A stretch of 64,000 nucleotides of DNA, from positions 806,001 through 870,000 of the forward strand of contig NZ_JAROCF010000001.1 of assembly GCF_030433685.1 (NCBI RefSeq), written 5' to 3'. The notes below the pieces were generated by a model that saw only the letters and a program-made list of their open reading frames with translations, ran no database searches and was not told the origin of the DNA. The translations under genes and the position numbers were made by a program. The DNA is from Leifsonia williamsii. Lineage in GTDB: Bacteria > Actinomycetota > Actinomycetes > Actinomycetales > Microbacteriaceae. Of this stretch, positions 1 to 7,881 are shown piece after piece; within the stretch, counting starts at the first letter, position 1; each line of letters starts with the position of its first letter.

Positions 1-887
1 GGATAGCCGACGGCGTACGTCTGCTGGCCGGCGACCGCGTCCTGACCGATGTCGAGCGGGGCGGCGTCGAGGTCGGCGACGTCGAGCACCGCGAGGTCGC
101 GCTCCGGGTCGAAGGCGACGAGGGTCGCGCGCTCCACGCTGTTCGAGCCGGGCTCGCGCACCACGATCGAGGAGGCGCCGGCGACGACGTGGGCGTTCGT
201 CACGACCCGTCCGCGCATGACCACCCAGCCGCTGCCCTCCGAGTCGACCCCGCAGGCGGGCTTCGACGCGAGGACCGTGACGGTGGAGTCCTCCGACGCC
301 GACACGGCCTGCGGAACCGACCCGTCCGGCGGCGGAGCGGCCTTGATGCTCTCGCCGCCCTCGAAGACCTTCGGTAGACCGGCGCTCGCGAGCACGTCGT
401 CCATCGCGCCGAGCACGGTCGAGGAGGGGATGGGAGCGATGGAGTTCAGCGTCGCGACGACGCGCGACGAGCTGGTCGCCTGCACGACCGTCGCGAGGCT
501 GGTGGTGGCGGCGAAGCCCGCGAGCAGCCACACGACGACGGCCCAGGTGAGCAGGCCGAGCACCGCTCCGATGAGGGAGTCGAGCCAGCGGACCGGACCG
601 TGCCGCAGCACCCGGCCGATGACCGAGGCGGCAGCGGCGGTCAGCGAGTAGACGACGGCCGCGCACACGAGGATGACCACGGCGGCGACGATCGAGCGCT
701 GCGTGACGCCCGTGAGCCCGGCCCTGACCATCCACTCGACCACCACGGGCGCGAGGAGCAGTCCGAGCAGGATGCCGGCGCCGAGGCCCACCAGCGAGCC
801 CGCCGACCGGATGGCGCCACGGCTGTACCCGGCGAGGATCGCGAGGACCGCGAGCACCAGCAGCACGATGTCAACGACGGTCTCCAC
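1..887 (-). CDS. MarP/CvpA-type membrane-anchored trypsin-like serine protease (C-terminus cut off by window edge)
   Basis: GTG start at 887. The N-terminal part is hydrophobic with several predicted membrane helices, as in the CvpA-like anchor of MarP (Rv3671c family). The visible part of the protease domain carries the catalytic His in a TNAHVV motif (about residue 233) and the catalytic Asp in RDLAVL (about residue 264). The catalytic Ser would lie beyond the window, so the gene is partial at its 3' end. Known members sit in the membrane with the protease domain outside and help the cell resist acid and oxidative stress; the role here is inferred from the family. The gene is divergent from the small acidic gene at 1033. 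Confidence 0.85.
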   Translation of the reverse strand, partial: METVVDIVLLVLAVLAILAGYSRGAIRSAGSLVGLGAGILLGLLLAPVVVEWMVRAGLTGVTQRSIVAAVVILVCAAVVYSLTAAAASVIGRVLRHGPVRWLDSLIGAVLGLLTWAVVVWLLAGFAATTSLATVVQATSSSRVVATLNSIAPIPSSTVLGAMDDVLASAGLPKVFEGGESIKAAPPPDGSVPQAVSASEDSTVTVLASKPACGVDSEGSGWVVMRGRVVTNAHVVAGASSIVVREPGSNSVERATLVAFDPERDLAVLDVADLDAAPLDIGQDAVAGQQTYAVGY

Positions 888-1032
888 GCGCCCCACCCTG
901 CCCCACGAGGCTGGGCGGAGGCTCAACCCGGGCTCAACCCGCGGTGGGTGTCCGCCGCTTCCTTCGCGCGTGGCCACGGGCTACCGTCGGTGCCCCGGGA
1001 CCGTTCGGGGCCACGGGATCGAGGAGGAGCAG

Positions 1033-1269
1033 ATGACCGATCCGCAGCAGCGCGGCGACCTCGCACCGAGCGAGCGCGAGATGACCAGCGCGGACCTCAC
1101 CGCGCACGACCCGGAGCACGGGCAGGAGGGGCACGACGACGAGACGGAGCCCGCCACCGACGCGGAAGGGGTGAACGGCACCGAGGTCGACGACACCGAG
1201 CTCGCAGCGTCGACCGGGGTCCCCGACGAGACCGAGCTGCCCGACGAACGGGCGGGCGAAGGGGCCTAG
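1033..1269 (+). CDS. small acidic hypothetical protein (78 aa)
   Basis: ATG at 1033 follows a strong GGAGGAG ribosome site. The same frame is open further upstream, but that part runs into the promoter region of the protease and has no ribosome site. The product is extremely rich in Asp, Glu and Thr, with no hydrophobic segment or signal peptide, and is probably a disordered cytoplasmic protein. No function is recognised. Its stop codon interlocks with the stop of the tiny opposite-strand gene at 1266 (shared CTAG), so the two genes converge with no spacer. Confidence 0.6.
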   Translation: MTDPQQRGDLAPSEREMTSADLTAHDPEHGQEGHDDETEPATDAEGVNGTEVDDTELAASTGVPDETELPDERAGEGA

Positions 1270-1394
1270 AGGCGGCCGTCCTCCTCGTCGCCGTCGTCGA
1301 CCGATTCCGGTTCCGGCTGCGGCGCCGGCACGATGTCGGGGTCCATCTGCCACTCCGGCACGGCGTCGGGCTGGTTGCGCGTTTCTGTAGCCAT
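1266..1394 (-). CDS. tiny acidic hypothetical protein (42 aa)
   Basis: ATG at 1394 gives a 42-residue protein starting MATETRNQPD and ending in an Asp/Glu-rich tail. Codon use is typical of the genome (GC third positions), but no strong ribosome site is seen, so the call is moderate. It lies downstream of the copper operon on the same strand, separated from copC by a large palindrome (1450-1523). Its stop overlaps the stop of the facing small acidic gene. Function unknown. Confidence 0.45.
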   Translation of the reverse strand: MATETRNQPDAVPEWQMDPDIVPAPQPEPESVDDGDEEDGRL

Positions 1395-1449
1395 GCGCGA
1401 ACGCTACGCCAGCGCCTCGCACGGCATAAGCCCCTGCGCGGACGCGAAT

Positions 1450-1523
1450 CCCGCCATCGTCTCCGGACTTGTGCGCGGCTCCGCACGGCGTGTTGCGCGC
1501 ACAAGTCCGGGACGGATGGCGGG
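1450..1523. repeat. intergenic inverted repeat, likely terminator/REP-like element A
   Basis: Two 28-base arms (1450-1477 and 1496-1523) match at 24 of 28 positions, including an unbroken outer part and a perfect inner part reading CCGGACTTGTGCGCG. The 18-base loop gives a very stable hairpin. It directly follows the copC stop on the minus strand, so it may terminate the copper operon. There is no T-run, and the arm length is unusual for a plain terminator. Confidence 0.7.
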
Positions 1524-2249
1524 TCAGGGGGTGCGGTCGGCGTCGGCGGGGGGTGCGGGTGGCGCGGGCGGGCGCCTGCGCGAGGTGATCAGGAGGATCA
1601 CGACCCCGGCGATCGCCAGCACGACGATGGCGACGGCGATGCCGATCACGAGGCCCAGGTTCGTCGAGTCGCCGGTCTGCAGGGGCTGCGGGGTGGAGGC
1701 CGTGGCCTGGGTGGTCATCGTCCCTCCCGGCTCCTCGGTCCCTCCCGGCTCCTCGGCGGCGGGCGTCCCCGGCGCCGCGGATGCGCCAGGAGTCGCCGAT
1801 GCCGACGCCGGGGGAGCACCGCACGGGGTGGTCGCGCTGCCCGCCGCCTCCGCCGTGCCCGCCGGGGGCTGGTACTGGAAGGCGTACGAGTTCGACACCG
1901 TGTGGCCATCCGCGGACACCACCTGGTACGTGACCGTGTACGCGCCGCCGGCACCGAGCGCGAGCGGGGCGCTGACCGTGCGGTCGGCGACCGTGGCGCA
2001 TCCGGTCTCGAAGTGCTTCTTCGCCGCGTCGGTGACGGTGAGGAGGGTGCTCGAGCCATCGCCCGACAGATCCAGCACGCGGTCGTTGAACGTGAGCGAG
2101 ACCGTGCTCGGCGGCGTGGTGACCGTCGCGTCGGCCGCGGGGTCGCTGCTCACGAGGTAGTCGTGGGCGGAGGCTGCGGCGGTCGGCAGCAGGGCGAGCG
2201 CGACGGCGGCGGCGACTCCCGCGACCGTGGCGGCGAGGCGGCGGGTCAT
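1524..2249 (-). CDS. copC: CopC-domain copper-binding secreted protein with C-terminal membrane anchor
   Basis: 241 aa. A signal peptide ends at about residue 28 (ASA), leaving His29 as the mature N-terminus, the usual Cu(II) ligand of CopC proteins. The CopC beta-sandwich spans about residues 29-125 and includes the DGH motif. It is followed by a Pro/Ala/Thr-rich linker and a single membrane helix at about 199-222 with a basic cytoplasmic tail. The start ATG overlaps the stop of ycnI (ATGA), so the two are translationally coupled. The role is probably periplasmic or cell-surface copper handling. No CopD-type permease domain is fused or adjacent. Confidence 0.88.
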   Translation of the reverse strand: MTRRLAATVAGVAAAVALALLPTAAASAHDYLVSSDPAADATVTTPPSTVSLTFNDRVLDLSGDGSSTLLTVTDAAKKHFETGCATVADRTVSAPLALGAGGAYTVTYQVVSADGHTVSNSYAFQYQPPAGTAEAAGSATTPCGAPPASASATPGASAAPGTPAAEEPGGTEEPGGTMTTQATASTPQPLQTGDSTNLGLVIGIAVAIVVLAIAGVVILLITSRRRPPAPPAPPADADRTP

Positions 2250-2989
2250 GCCCGCACCTTACCCCGGCGGGTGAGCGCGAAGACCGCGACCACCAGGGCG
2301 ATGGCGCCGAGCGCCAGTCCGGCGATCCCCAGCCCGATCGAGACGGCCGTGGCGGTCGTGCCCGCGGTGGAGGCGGACGGCGCGGAGGTGCCGGAGACGA
2401 CCTGCGGCGCGTCGGATGCGCTCGCCGTCGCGGCGCCCTCCGCCTGCGGCTCGGCGTCCTTCACGTACAGGGTCGGAGCCGGGTGCTCCGGCTCCTTCCC
2501 CGAGGCCGGTGTCTTCTCGTCCCAGTCGACGACCGAGCCGTCCGAATAGAACTGGTGCGTCGGCAGCAGGATCGAGCCGGTGTCGGGCACCGCGCCTGCC
2601 GAGATCGTGAACTCCTGGAACTGGCCGGGCGCGATCTGCGTGCCGCTCTCGGCCGTCCAGGTGACGCGCACCGGGGCCTCCGTGATCGTGCCGTCGTCGG
2701 TCTTCACCGGCTCGGCGAGCTTCTCGGTGTCGACGGAGGTCGTCCAGCCCGCCACCGGCAGGTAGCTGACCGAGGTGAACGGGGTGCCGGTCGGCAGATC
2801 GACCACGAGCTTCACGGTGCCGGCCGTCGCCGACTCGGTCGGGACCTTGAAGGTCAGGGTCGCGTAGCTGCCGGGGTCGGCGTGGCCGGGATCGACGCGC
2901 ACGTGCGCGCTCGCCGCGAGGGGCGCTGCGAGCAGGAGCAGCGCGGTGGTGGTCGCCGCCAGGGAGGCGGCGAAGGTCGTCTTCTTCAT
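2246..2989 (-). CDS. ycnI: YcnI family copper-binding protein (DUF1775)
   Basis: 247 aa with a signal peptide ending ASA at about residue 28. The mature protein begins with His29 (HVRVDP), the residue used by YcnI proteins for the copper site. The DUF1775 domain fills about residues 29-175, a low-complexity linker follows, and a membrane helix lies near 218-240. It sits second in a three-gene minus-strand operon between a His-rich membrane protein and copC. By family knowledge it would act as an extracytoplasmic copper chaperone. Confidence 0.9.
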   Translation of the reverse strand: MKKTTFAASLAATTTALLLLAAPLAASAHVRVDPGHADPGSYATLTFKVPTESATAGTVKLVVDLPTGTPFTSVSYLPVAGWTTSVDTEKLAEPVKTDDGTITEAPVRVTWTAESGTQIAPGQFQEFTISAGAVPDTGSILLPTHQFYSDGSVVDWDEKTPASGKEPEHPAPTLYVKDAEPQAEGAATASASDAPQVVSGTSAPSASTAGTTATAVSIGLGIAGLALGAIALVVAVFALTRRGKVRA

Positions 2990-3067
2990 GGTGTCCTTGC
3001 GTTTCGGGGTCGTCGGATGGCGCGCGTGCGCGCTCGCGAGCGGCCCCGGGCCGAGCCGGGACTCCCG

Positions 3068-3703
3068 TCAGAGCGCGCCGAAGACCGCCGGTGGACCCCG
3101 GTGCCGGAGGCGGACGAGCGGCAGGCCGAGTGCGAGCGGGAGGCGCGGGCCGTCCGCCGGGACGAGTGCGGCGGTCCCCGGCACGAACGGCGCCAGGATG
3201 ACGGCGATCCGCTCCACGAACCGCGAGACCGCCAGCCGCGCGGTGTCGAACAGGCCCCAGAAGGCGCGCTCGCCGTGGCGCAGCGCGACGATCGTCAGCA
3301 GCGCGGCGGAGACGTGTGACAGCCACATCGCCGCCGGGCCCGCGACCGCGGCGGGGGCTCCCGGCGCCATTCCGGTGAGCATCGTGAGGTGGTCGCCGAC
3401 GTGCAGGTGACCGGCGCCGAGGTGCCCTGCGCCCGCCGGCACGAAGGTCGCGGTGCCCTCGCCCAACCCGAACAGCAGGTGGAAGAGGAGCTGGCTGACC
3501 GCCACCGAGGCCGACAGCCGCCACAGCGACAGGCGGCGTGCGGTCAGGGCGATCGACGCCAGGGTCGCGAAGGCGAGGCTGAGCGCGAGCGCGACGGGCC
3601 CGGGCGCCGAGCCTCCACCGGCGACGTGGAACAGCGCCGCGACGAAGACCGCCACGGCGGACGCGAGCATGCCGCGCGTGACGCGTGCGGCTCTCGTCCC
3701 CAT
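3068..3703 (-). CDS. multi-pass membrane protein of the copper operon
   Basis: 211 aa. ATG at 3703 has a GGGAGGT ribosome site. About five hydrophobic helices are predicted. A loop at about residues 90-107 is strikingly His/Gly-rich (GHLGAGHLHVGDH) and could bind metal. It is the first gene of the operon, 78 bases ahead of ycnI. Similar small membrane proteins accompany ycnI/copC in actinobacteria, which suggests a copper-related role. No named family is recognised with certainty. Confidence 0.65.
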   Translation of the reverse strand: MGTRAARVTRGMLASAVAVFVAALFHVAGGGSAPGPVALALSLAFATLASIALTARRLSLWRLSASVAVSQLLFHLLFGLGEGTATFVPAGAGHLGAGHLHVGDHLTMLTGMAPGAPAAVAGPAAMWLSHVSAALLTIVALRHGERAFWGLFDTARLAVSRFVERIAVILAPFVPGTAALVPADGPRLPLALGLPLVRLRHRGPPAVFGAL

Positions 3704-3866
3704 CGCTGCACCTCCCGTTCCTGCTTCGTAGCCAGTCTACGAACCGGATGGGCGCGACCTTCGTCCACCGAACTGGGGTGGACACCTCGGGCAGAGCGCG
3801 CGCGCGCCCGCGGTTAGTCTGTGCTGGACGCCGGCGGTGCATGCGGTGTAATGGAAAACGGGGAGC

Positions 3867-4535
3867 GTGACGATGGGTGAGGGGACGTGGCAGCGGCGCG
3901 TGCTCGTGGTCGAGGACCACGCGCTCATGCGCTCGCTCGTCGCCGACGCCTTCGGTCAGCGGGGCTTCGCGGTCGAGAGCGCCGCCGCCGCCCACGACGC
4001 CCTGCAGCTGGCCGATCGGATCGACCCCGACCTCCTCGTCACCGACATCGACCTGGGCTCGCGGCCGAACGGCGTCGAGCTGGCGACCATCCTGCGCGAG
4101 CGGGCGCCGCACATCGCCGTGCTGTTCCTCAGCAACCTCTCCCGCGACGCGGCCGCTGCGCACGCGCGGGAGACCGTCGCCGGCGCCTCCTACGTCAACA
4201 AGGGCGCCATCTCCTCCGTCGACGAGCTGGTGGATGCGGCGGAGGCGGTGCTCGCCGATCGCCCCGTCACCCGCGACGACGCCCGCACCGGCCCGCGGGC
4301 GGCGCTGCTGCGGCTGAGCCCGGCCCAGCTCGAGACGACGCGCCTGCTCGCGGCGGGCCTGACCAACGCCGAGATCGCCCGCCGCCGCGGCGTCTCCGTG
4401 CGGGCGGTCGAGAAGAGCGTCGAACGCGTCTTCCAGGCCCTCGGACTCTCCGGCGGCGAGCAGGCCACCACCCCGCGCGTCGCCCTCGCCACGCTCTACG
4501 TCGCCACGCTGGGCGACCCCGTGTCGGGCCTGTGA
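3867..4535 (+). CDS. LuxR/NarL-family response regulator
   Basis: 222 aa from GTG 3867. ATG at 3873 is an alternative that fits the GGGAG ribosome site better. The receiver domain shows the acidic pair in VVEDH, the likely phospho-acceptor Asp60 in LLVTDID, and the conserved Lys in VNKG. The C-terminal part (about 145-210) is a LuxR-type helix-turn-helix (LTNAEIARRRGVSVRAVEKSV). The stop overlaps the GTG start of the sensor gene, so the pair is translationally coupled. The signal is unknown. Confidence 0.85.
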   Translation: MTMGEGTWQRRVLVVEDHALMRSLVADAFGQRGFAVESAAAAHDALQLADRIDPDLLVTDIDLGSRPNGVELATILRERAPHIAVLFLSNLSRDAAAAHARETVAGASYVNKGAISSVDELVDAAEAVLADRPVTRDDARTGPRAALLRLSPAQLETTRLLAAGLTNAEIARRRGVSVRAVEKSVERVFQALGLSGGEQATTPRVALATLYVATLGDPVSGL

Positions 4536-6220
4536 CCGGGTCGGTCGCGACGCGCACCTCCCGCGTCATCGCCCGGATCACGGGCTCCTCCGCGATCACG
4601 GTCTGGACGTGGATCGTCTCGCTGCCGTTCGCTCTGACGGTCATGTCGGGGGTGCAGTACATCCACGGCAGCCCGGCAGAGGTGCTCGCCGTGCCGCTGG
4701 TCCAGCACCTGGCCATCGGCGTCCTGCTGCTCGCCGGCCGCGGGCTCCTGGCGCTGACGCCGTCGCGGTTGCGGGCGGTGACCGTGCTCGCCGTCTACGT
4801 CGCCATCGGCGTGCTGCGTCCGCTGCTGTTCCTCGCGTGCGGTGAGGTGCTCGGGGTACGGGTCGACGCGGGCGATCTGGCGGGCCGCATCGGCATCAAC
4901 ATCGTCGCGGTGCTCGCCGCCTTCGGGCTCACCGCTCTCAGCGTCGACCTGGTGCGCGAGCACCTGGGGGTCTACCGGCGTCTGCGCGCCGCGCAGCGGG
5001 CGTCCTCCCGCGACGCCGCGGAGGCGGAGGAGAAGCTGCTGCGGCTGCGGCGATCGGCCGTCGACGGCGTGCTGGAGGAGATCGAGCACGCGGCCGCCAT
5101 CGCGCGGCAGCCCATCCGGCCCCGCGAAGCGGCACAACTGCTGCGCGGCCTCGCCAACGACGTCGTGCGCCCGGCGAGCCACCGCCTGTACGGCGAGGAC
5201 GAGTCCGCCGAGCGCGAGGACGGCGCAGAGCCGACCGTGCGCCGTCGCGACTGGTTCCGGGAAGTGGCGGAGGGGATCCAGGCGGCCCCGCCCGTCCTCG
5301 TCTCCGCCCTGTTCGCCCTGATCGTGCTGCCCTTCGGGGCGATGGACTACGGCCCCCTGCCGACGCTGTGCGCGGTGGCGGTCGCCGGCACGGTGGCGGT
5401 GGCGGGGAACGCCGCGGTGGCGCGGGCGGTCGAGCACGTACGGCCCGCGATGCGGCCGGTGACCATGCTGGTGGGGTACATCCTGGTCGGTGGGCTGCTG
5501 GCGCTCACCACCGGGCTGATCATCGACGCGCTGGGCAGCTTCCCGGCGATCGTCTGGTTCGAGGTGCTCACGTACCCGGTGATGGCGCTCTCGGTCGCCC
5601 TCATGACGTCGCTGTCCGCGCGGCTGCGCGTCGACCAGAGCCGGCTGGAGCAGGCGGTCCAGGCGAGCGTGCGCGAGGCCGCGCGCATCCGGGCCGACTA
5701 CGACCACCAGCGGACGGCCCTGGCGCGGCTGCTGCACTCCGGGGTGCAGGCCGAACTGATCGCCGCGGCGCTCGCGCTCGGAGCAGACGGCCGCGATGAC
5801 GCCTCCGGCGAGCTCCGGGCCGTCGTCGACCGCATCCGCTGCGAGCTCCTCACCCCCGCCGAGGAGCCGCCGGCGGCGGACCGGCTGCGCGCGCTCCTCG
5901 ACAGCTGGGGCTCGGCGATCCCGCTCACCTTCACGATCGCCGACGGGGTGATCGACCGGCTGGAGGTGCCGGCCCGCTGCGACGCGGTCGTCGACGCCAT
6001 CTCGGAGGGACTCGCCAACGCGGTGCGCCACGGTGACGGCACGCCGGTGACGCTCGACGTGCGCTCGGCCGACGACGCGGGCGTGGCCGTGGTGGTGACC
6101 TCGGGAGGCGCGCTCGCCGCCTCCGACCCCGGCATCGGGCTGCTCCAGCTCGCCGAGCGCGGAACCGTGGAGCTGCGGGAGGTCGCCGGCCGGGTCAGCC
6201 TCGCCGTCGCGATCCCCTGA
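4532..6220 (+). CDS. sensor histidine kinase, partner of the upstream LuxR regulator
   Basis: 562 aa from a GTG that overlaps the regulator's stop. There are two separate blocks of membrane helices, one at the N-terminus (about 15-150) and another at about 255-365, flanking a charged cytoplasmic helix-rich segment. A degenerate HisKA_3-type H-box (RLLHSGVQAELI) puts the phosphorylated His at residue 402. A HATPase domain follows, with the N-box EGLANAVRHGDG and the G-box DPGIGLLQL. The tandem membrane blocks are unusual for NarX-like kinases. Confidence 0.8.
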   Translation: MTGSVATRTSRVIARITGSSAITVWTWIVSLPFALTVMSGVQYIHGSPAEVLAVPLVQHLAIGVLLLAGRGLLALTPSRLRAVTVLAVYVAIGVLRPLLFLACGEVLGVRVDAGDLAGRIGINIVAVLAAFGLTALSVDLVREHLGVYRRLRAAQRASSRDAAEAEEKLLRLRRSAVDGVLEEIEHAAAIARQPIRPREAAQLLRGLANDVVRPASHRLYGEDESAEREDGAEPTVRRRDWFREVAEGIQAAPPVLVSALFALIVLPFGAMDYGPLPTLCAVAVAGTVAVAGNAAVARAVEHVRPAMRPVTMLVGYILVGGLLALTTGLIIDALGSFPAIVWFEVLTYPVMALSVALMTSLSARLRVDQSRLEQAVQASVREAARIRADYDHQRTALARLLHSGVQAELIAAALALGADGRDDASGELRAVVDRIRCELLTPAEEPPAADRLRALLDSWGSAIPLTFTIADGVIDRLEVPARCDAVVDAISEGLANAVRHGDGTPVTLDVRSADDAGVAVVVTSGGALAASDPGIGLLQLAERGTVELREVAGRVSLAVAIP

Positions 6221-6511
6221 GCCGGCACTCCGCCCTGTCGTAGCAGCCGTACCTCGGCGCGCCCGGCTCCCGTGGGGGACGTACCGTTCATTCTGTCCCG
6301 AGTGCCCGCATCACCCGGGGACGATCGCCCGGCCGGGGCGCCCTGCTCGACCCGAACCCGCAGGATGCGCCCCTCCCGGAGGCGGCCTATATCACTCATT
6401 CCATTCGTCTGCATTGATGCAATGCCCAGGCGACATGGGGTAGAAATGGTTGGTACCTTCCGCGCCGCATGAGGCGCCGCCGCCCCACCGACCGACCCCA
6501 GGAAGATCAGC
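6221..6511. other. 291-base intergenic leader upstream of the M15-like gene
   Basis: No gene is seen here. The 3' half is locally AT-rich (about 6385-6460), with a small palindrome around TGCATTGATGCA and a possible -10 (TAGAAAT) near 6446. A long leader precedes the TTG start. I looked for a c-di-AMP or other riboswitch core and could not support one. Confidence 0.4.
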
Positions 6512-7681
6512 TTGCCCCAGTCCAGCGCCCCTCTGCGGTCTCGCCGCAGTCTTCGCGCACCCGTCGTCGTCGACGTGGACCAGCAGGACCAGCTGACCGC
6601 CGACCCGGTCGAAGACTTCACGAGCGCCGAGCACTTCGCCGCGGTCGAGGCCGTCGAGACGGTCGCCACCCCGGTCTTCTCGAGCCGTCGCGCCCGCCTG
6701 GAGGCGGAGCGGACGGTGTCCGACCGCACCAGTGGCAAGCGCGACAGCCGCACTCGCAAGCGCGAGCGCATCGTCGTCAAGCCGACGCGCTCGTCGCGCC
6801 GTTCCTCCGCAGCGCAGGCCGCGACGGCGGCCGTCACGGCGCCGACCCCGGTCGTCTCGCGCGCTGCCGCGGGGGCGAAGGCCGCTCCCACCCCCAAGCA
6901 GACGCGCCCCGCCGCCAGCCCCCGCTTCCGCCGTCCGGACGGCCGCCGCCTCGGCATCCACACCATCGTCGTGCTCGCGCTCGCCGCGTTCTTCGGCACC
7001 GCCGCTCTGCCGGCCTACGCCACCTCAGCCGAGGCCTCGGTCACCGGCAACGCCCGCACCGCGCTCGCGGTGCAGACCCTCACCGGCGGCGACGCGACGG
7101 CCCAGGTCGTCTCGCGCGACGGCTTCGCCATCGCCGAGAGCCCCGAGATGCTCGACTCCACGATGAACGACACGGTCTCGCCGACCGTGCAGGCGCTCGC
7201 GGTGCAGCTGATGGGCGCCGTGGCCTCCGGCCGCCTCGTCGGGTCGACGCCCAACCACCTCCCCGAGATCGCCGACCTCGCCGAGGGCCGCGCCGTCCCG
7301 GGCTGCGGTGTCGACTACCGCGTGCTCCAGGCCATCGCGGTCGCGCTCGACAACTTCCAGCAGGTCGGCATCTCCGACATCAACCGCCGCTGCACCGGCC
7401 AGATCGAGGGCGCCGGAACCGAGTCGGCCCACTACGCCGACGGCGGCGGCCACGCGCTCGACTTCTACCTGCTGAACGGCACGCCGCTCACCGGCGGCGA
7501 CGCCCGCTCGGTCGAGCTGCTCCAGATCCTCGACCCGATCGTGCCGAACGGCACCGGCGTCGGCCAGATCGAGTGCCGTGCCTCGAGCGACTTCGAGAAC
7601 ATGAAGCCGTTCTCGGACACCTGCAACCACCTCCACATCGACTTCCTCAAGTCGGACGGGCCCGCGCTCCGCTACGGGTGA
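6512..7681 (+). CDS. membrane-anchored protein with M15 (VanY-like) metallopeptidase signature
   Basis: 389 aa from TTG at 6512, with an AGGAAG ribosome site. The first ~145 residues are disordered, Arg/Ala/Thr-rich and presumably cytoplasmic. One membrane helix follows (about 150-170), then an extracellular domain. That domain contains SAHYADGGGHALD and NHLHID near the C-terminus, matching the H-x(n)-D and HxH zinc ligands of M15 D,D-peptidases. A role in peptidoglycan trimming is inferred from these motifs only. Similar proteins are often left as hypothetical. Confidence 0.6.
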   Translation: MPQSSAPLRSRRSLRAPVVVDVDQQDQLTADPVEDFTSAEHFAAVEAVETVATPVFSSRRARLEAERTVSDRTSGKRDSRTRKRERIVVKPTRSSRRSSAAQAATAAVTAPTPVVSRAAAGAKAAPTPKQTRPAASPRFRRPDGRRLGIHTIVVLALAAFFGTAALPAYATSAEASVTGNARTALAVQTLTGGDATAQVVSRDGFAIAESPEMLDSTMNDTVSPTVQALAVQLMGAVASGRLVGSTPNHLPEIADLAEGRAVPGCGVDYRVLQAIAVALDNFQQVGISDINRRCTGQIEGAGTESAHYADGGGHALDFYLLNGTPLTGGDARSVELLQILDPIVPNGTGVGQIECRASSDFENMKPFSDTCNHLHIDFLKSDGPALRYG

Positions 7682-7881
7682 TCCGCAGCCCGGCCTGCCG
7701 CTCTGCCCGGCTGCCGACGCCGCCATCGGCTCGCCCAGCCGCGTCGCCCACCCACCTGCTCATGCGGCTGGAGACGCGGAAAAGGAGGCGGTACGGCCCC
7801 CAGCGAGCGTCACGACCTCCGTTCCCCGCGTAAGCGCGGCGATCCGGGCGGAGTCTCCTCCGTTCCCGCCGGTCGTGCGAC
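7682..7881. other. 200-base spacer between convergent genes
   Basis: The spacer lies between the ends of the M15-like gene and yihY. I see no coding frame with a ribosome site. A short GC-rich imperfect hairpin (around 7826-7860) could terminate transcription; nothing else is recognisable. Confidence 0.4.

Noticed and set aside
6221..6511. possible c-di-AMP (ydaO) riboswitch upstream of a wall-active gene
   Set aside because: The leader length and downstream gene type fit, but I could not find the conserved core sequences.
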